Assembly (NCBI GenBank): GCA_016934595.1
Contig: JAFGSM010000131.1
Location: 1 to 35,747, forward strand
Source of the DNA: a bacterium
Lineage (GTDB): Bacteria > SZUA-182 > DTGQ01 > JAFGSM01
DNA: 35,747 bases
Reading direction: 5' to 3'
Of the stretch, positions 34,469-35,747 are shown one piece after another. The translations under genes and the position numbers were made by a program. The notes beneath the pieces are model-generated. The model was not told where the DNA came from and did no database searches. It worked only from the letters and a program-made list of their open reading frames with translations. Every line of letters begins with the position of its first letter. Position 1 is the first letter of the stretch.

Positions 34469-34513
34469 TAAAAAATAGAAACCGGGCTACTCTTGCTTAA
34501 GAAGCCCGGTTTC
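34469..34513 (-). terminator. Rho-independent terminator
   Basis: GAAACCGGGCT (34478-34488) and AGCCCGGTTTC (34503-34513) form a perfect 11-base GC-rich stem. On the minus strand it is followed by TATTTTTTAG. It lies 65 bases after the stop of the Asp-rich protein gene and separates it from era. Confidence 0.88.
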
Positions 34514-34577
34514 TGAAAAGATAACTCAATATATTACAGATGATTATCGGAAAGCAGATAAGTGACCGATTTGCCTC

Positions 34578-35747
34578 CTAGTATCCGTAATAATTCTTCA
34601 AAAATGTATTGTAATAGTTCCCAATGCTTGGCAGGCTGCCTATGCCAAGGATATTTTTGGTCCACTTGTCCCATGAAGACGTATAACTGAGAGATGAAAG
34701 GTTATATAGATTGTACAGGGGATATTTGAGCGTTGGCAAGGCATACCAGTTGTAAGTTTTTACATAGGGCGAGCCAAACAATCCATAACTTGGCGTGCCA
34801 AAGCTAGTCAATGTTCTGGTTGGGAAACCTAATAAGCTGGATGAAATGGAAGAAGACCACTGGGTCGTCGTCCACTGAGGGGTCGAAGGCCACTGGGGTA
34901 TTGGCAGCCATGGCCATGGCCAAATCGTTTGACCTGTCGTAGTTGGCGGTGCAGGCGGCTTCGGCTTCTCTCTCCACAGTATTGTAAAGTATTGTATCGG
35001 ATCACCATCTTGAGATACTGTCTGGTATGTAGTCTGCGTAAGCATGTCATTTACAAGCACGGTTCCCGTTTCTCCTAAACCTCGTAACAATTGATAGACA
35101 TATTCCTTGTTATAGACGTTTGTACATCCGAAATCCAAAGGTTCCCAGCTAAGGGTTGGATAATAACCGGCCTGACCAGGATCAGCAGCTCCAATCTCCA
35201 CCTCTATATACCATGCAGTCTTGTTTTGGCCGGACGCCTCCCGAATATCATCTACAAGGTATGTGCTATCGGTAAAGGTAGCCGGGTCTGATATGTCGGC
35301 ATTAGAATCAATCAATTCCAGGCGGACAATGTTGTCAAGAGACCAGTTATTCGGATCATTTGCTGTATATGAGCTAGCGTCCAGACCGAAAACGACGTTC
35401 GCCTGTTGCCCAAACAGAAGGTATTCCTGCCCGGTTACTATAATATTCGCATCAAAATAACAGATTTCATCCACTTGTCCATCACAATTGTTGTCTAAGC
35501 CGTCGTATATCTCTTGCGCCGCTGGATTTATCTCGGGATCATTGTCGTCGCAATCGTCTATCTTGAGATATCCGTCACCGTCTAAATCATCATCAGGAGT
35601 GGCTGGGTTGCAGTCATCATCCTTGCCGTTATAAGGGATTTCGGTTTTGCCAGGATTCACTTCAGGATCATTGTCGTCGCAGTCTGTGTTGTCAGTTACA
35701 TAATTGGAAGGGGCATCGCATGCCCTGTGAGAAACAGCAGGGTCGCC
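34578..35747 (-). CDS. Protein with MopE-like Asp-rich metal-binding motifs (5' truncated)
   Basis: The last 389 residues of a larger protein; the frame is open to the window edge, so the true start is outside. The N-terminal part seen here has tandem Asp-rich motifs: DCDDNDPEVNPGKTE, DLDGDGYLKIDDCDDNDPEI and EIYDGLDNNCDGQVDE. This is the putative metal-binding motif of MopE-type surface proteins, probably calcium-binding with Cys pairs. A middle region (about 100-260 of the part seen) looks like a beta-rich domain ending in a Pro linker (KPKPPAPPTTTG). The C-terminal about 125 residues are rich in Trp, Tyr, Pro, Ser and Thr (IWPWPWLPIPQWPSTPQW) and end in NYYGY. No membrane anchor or sorting signal is seen. 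It is likely extracellular or outer-membrane associated; the function is unknown. Confidence 0.8.
   Translation of the reverse strand, partial: GDPAVSHRACDAPSNYVTDNTDCDDNDPEVNPGKTEIPYNGKDDDCNPATPDDDLDGDGYLKIDDCDDNDPEINPAAQEIYDGLDNNCDGQVDEICYFDANIIVTGQEYLLFGQQANVVFGLDASSYTANDPNNWSLDNIVRLELIDSNADISDPATFTDSTYLVDDIREASGQNKTAWYIEVEIGAADPGQAGYYPTLSWEPLDFGCTNVYNKEYVYQLLRGLGETGTVLVNDMLTQTTYQTVSQDGDPIQYFTILWREKPKPPAPPTTTGQTIWPWPWLPIPQWPSTPQWTTTQWSSSISSSLLGFPTRTLTSFGTPSYGLFGSPYVKTYNWYALPTLKYPLYNLYNLSSLSYTSSWDKWTKNILGIGSLPSIGNYYNTFLKNYYGY

Noticed and set aside
1-35747. CRISPR arrays, tRNA or rRNA genes, insertion sequences
   Set aside because: No regularly spaced repeats, cloverleaf sequences, rRNA signatures or transposase genes were recognised on either strand.

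Overview
The window looks like a chromosomal segment of an anaerobic, Desulfobacterota-type (former Deltaproteobacteria) bacterium. This is inferred from the minus-strand order era-recO-glyQ-glyS-ppdK-rsmD-coaD, the density of NtrC-type and hybrid two-component proteins, and a protein with MopE-like aspartate-rich motifs. No rRNA or tRNA gene was seen, so the assignment is tentative. Many core genes start with TTG or GTG.

Region 1 (1-14878, plus strand) is the fused S10-spc-alpha ribosomal protein operon: rpsJ (5' end cut by the window), rplD, rplW, rplB, rpsS, rplV, rpsC, rplP, rpmC, rpsQ, rplN, rplX, rplE, rpsN (zinc type), rpsH, rplF, rplR, rpsE, rpmD, rplO, secY, adk, map, infA, rpmJ, rpsM, rpsK, rpsD, rpoA, rplQ. 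The order is canonical except that rplC (L3) is missing between rpsJ and rplD, where only a 33-base spacer with a short direct repeat is found. rplQ carries a long charged tail.

Region 2 (14967-16740, plus) holds two EcfA-like ABC ATPases without an EcfT partner. Their motif losses are complementary and predict one canonical and one degenerate ATP site.

Region 3 (16724-25136) is the most unusual part. On the minus strand a probable operon gvpF-like, gvpL-like, receiver-histidine kinase, FliA/WhiG-family sigma factor lies behind a near-consensus sigma-54 promoter and a cluster of repeated TTCCAT/ATGGAA half-sites. Directly upstream are an NtrC-family activator with three Fis-type HTH domains and a receiver-PAS-histidine kinase. 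A single-domain receiver is divergent. No gas vesicle shell gene is present. The layout suggests a cascade: kinase to activator to sigma-54 promoter to GvpF/L proteins, second kinase and sigma-28-like factor.

Region 4 (25174-34295, minus) is housekeeping: era-recO, a 516-base gap with two good minus-strand sigma-70-like promoters and several inverted repeats, then glyQ-glyS-ppdK-rsmD-coaD. Region 5 (34469-35747, minus) is the 3' part of a large probable surface or secreted protein with Asp-rich metal-binding motifs and an aromatic tail, followed by a strong terminator.
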